NCBI GenBank assembly: GCA_001787455.1
Contig: MFXA01000053.1
Coordinates: 11,735 to 18,386, forward strand
Length of the DNA stretch: 6,652 bases
Source of the DNA: Candidatus Peregrinibacteria bacterium RIFCSPLOWO2_01_FULL_39_12
GTDB lineage: Bacteria > Patescibacteriota > Gracilibacteria > UBA1369 > LOWO2-01-FULL-3
Reading direction: 5' to 3'
Shown here: positions 6,324 through 6,652 of the stretch, piece by piece
Position numbering within the stretch: position 1 is the stretch's first letter
Layout: the number at the start of each line of letters is the position of its first letter
Program-made: the position numbers and the translations under genes
The notes under the pieces: model-generated
Told to the model about the DNA's origin: nothing
Database searches by the model: none
Seen by the model: only the letters and a program-made list of their open reading frames with translations

Positions 6324-6652
6324 TTAAACTATATTTTTCCACCAACATGAAAGACAATAAACTATAAATTTGCTATCTGCGGGATAAGTGCTTATTAAAG
6401 TTTGCTTGCATGAGTCACAGGTTCTTTTATACATTTTTCGCTCATTTCTCAATCTAGCTCTTTGATTATATCGGCAATCCGGACAATAAATCGGAAACAT
6501 AATATCATATTTTTTGTAGAAGGCGATTTCCGCATCGCATAGGTTGAAATTTCCCGAACATAACTCGCATTTTCTTACCCTTACATCATCTCTGATTTCT
6601 ATTTTTTTACTTGGCAAATCCTTGTAAAGCAAATCATAAAGTGTGTATATGC
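6324..6652 (-). CDS. Double zinc-ribbon protein, probable C-terminal end of a paralogue of the 551-aa gene (5' end off right edge)
   Basis: Four intact CxxC pairs are present. Counting from a possible TTG start at 6632, they are Cys22/25, Cys50/53, Cys72/75 and Cys93/96, enough for two four-cysteine zinc ribbons. Between them lie AEIAFYKK, YCPDCR and RNERKMYKR. The layout matches the C-terminal module of the 551-aa neighbour: a C...AE-(I/L)-x-FY ribbon, R-x-C-x2-C, a (T/S)-x-Y turn, C-x2-C-(Y/W), then the stop a few residues later. The frame stays open to the window edge upstream of the TTG, with no Shine-Dalgarno sequence there. I therefore read this as the tail of a longer paralogue. A stand-alone protein of about 102 residues starting at TTG is the alternative. 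It ends 9 bases before the next gene, in the same direction, so the two are probably one operon. Function unknown. Confidence 0.75.
   Translation of the reverse strand, partial: IYTLYDLLYKDLPSKKIEIRDDVRVRKCELCSGNFNLCDAEIAFYKKYDIMFPIYCPDCRYNQRARLRNERKMYKRTCDSCKQTLISTYPADSKFIVYCLSCWWKNIV

Noticed and set aside
6315..6335. A frameshift splitting one long gene into the 102-codon frame and the 551-aa gene
   Set aside because: The 551-aa protein restarts with its own full N-terminal module after the stop, so the two frames contain duplicate modules and are not consecutive pieces of one protein.
6324..6632. A complete 102-aa gene starting at TTG 6632
   Set aside because: The frame continues to the window edge without a stop, no Shine-Dalgarno sequence precedes the TTG, and the module matches the C-terminus of the neighbour. 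A partial gene is more likely, though the short version is not excluded.
1..6652. Alternative genetic code with UGA read as glycine, as in Gracilibacteria
   Set aside because: No conserved frame contains an in-frame TGA, and all conserved glycines checked use GGN codons.

Overview
This is an AT-rich bacterial window (by eye somewhat over 60% A+T), tightly packed, using the standard bacterial code: all four visible stop codons are TAA, no reading frame contains an in-frame TGA, and glycine is read from GGN. The two cysteine-rich genes on the right belong to a type of protein that I recall mainly from Candidatus Patescibacteria (CPR, e.g. Parcubacteria-like lineages). Together with the short intergenic gaps and the lack of Shine-Dalgarno sequences, this suggests a CPR genome. 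That placement is inference from memory, not from a search.

Left region (1-3702, minus strand): a mismatch-repair operon, mutS then mutL, separated by 10 bases. mutS is complete (838 aa) with the mismatch-reading Phe-X-Glu motif, all ATPase motifs and a C-terminal sliding-clamp-binding motif. mutL begins at 1175 and runs off the left edge after 391 codons, so its GHKL ATPase and transducer domains are visible but its C-terminal domain is not. MutS would find mismatches and MutL would couple that to strand incision and removal.

Middle region (3703-4662): a 114-base divergent promoter region. One promoter (extended -10) reads left into mutS. A near-consensus sigma70-type promoter reads right into a 281-aa orphan gene that I cannot identify. 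The orphan's message would have a leader of only about 13 bases. Its arginine codons are strongly biased to AGA, unlike mutS.

Right region (4659-6652, minus strand): two adjacent cysteine-rich, zinc-ribbon-like genes. The complete one (551 aa, 39 cysteines) has a ribbon-like module at each end and a central cysteine/tyrosine-rich region built from an internal duplication. The other is the 102-codon or longer end of what looks like a paralogue running off the right edge. The orphan gene and the 551-aa gene converge and share the 4-base TTAA of their stop codons, and terminator-like hairpins for each lie inside the other's coding sequence. The role of the cysteine-rich genes is unknown. No tRNA, rRNA, CRISPR array or insertion sequence is visible, and the only stretch of more than 100 bases without a gene is the divergent promoter region.
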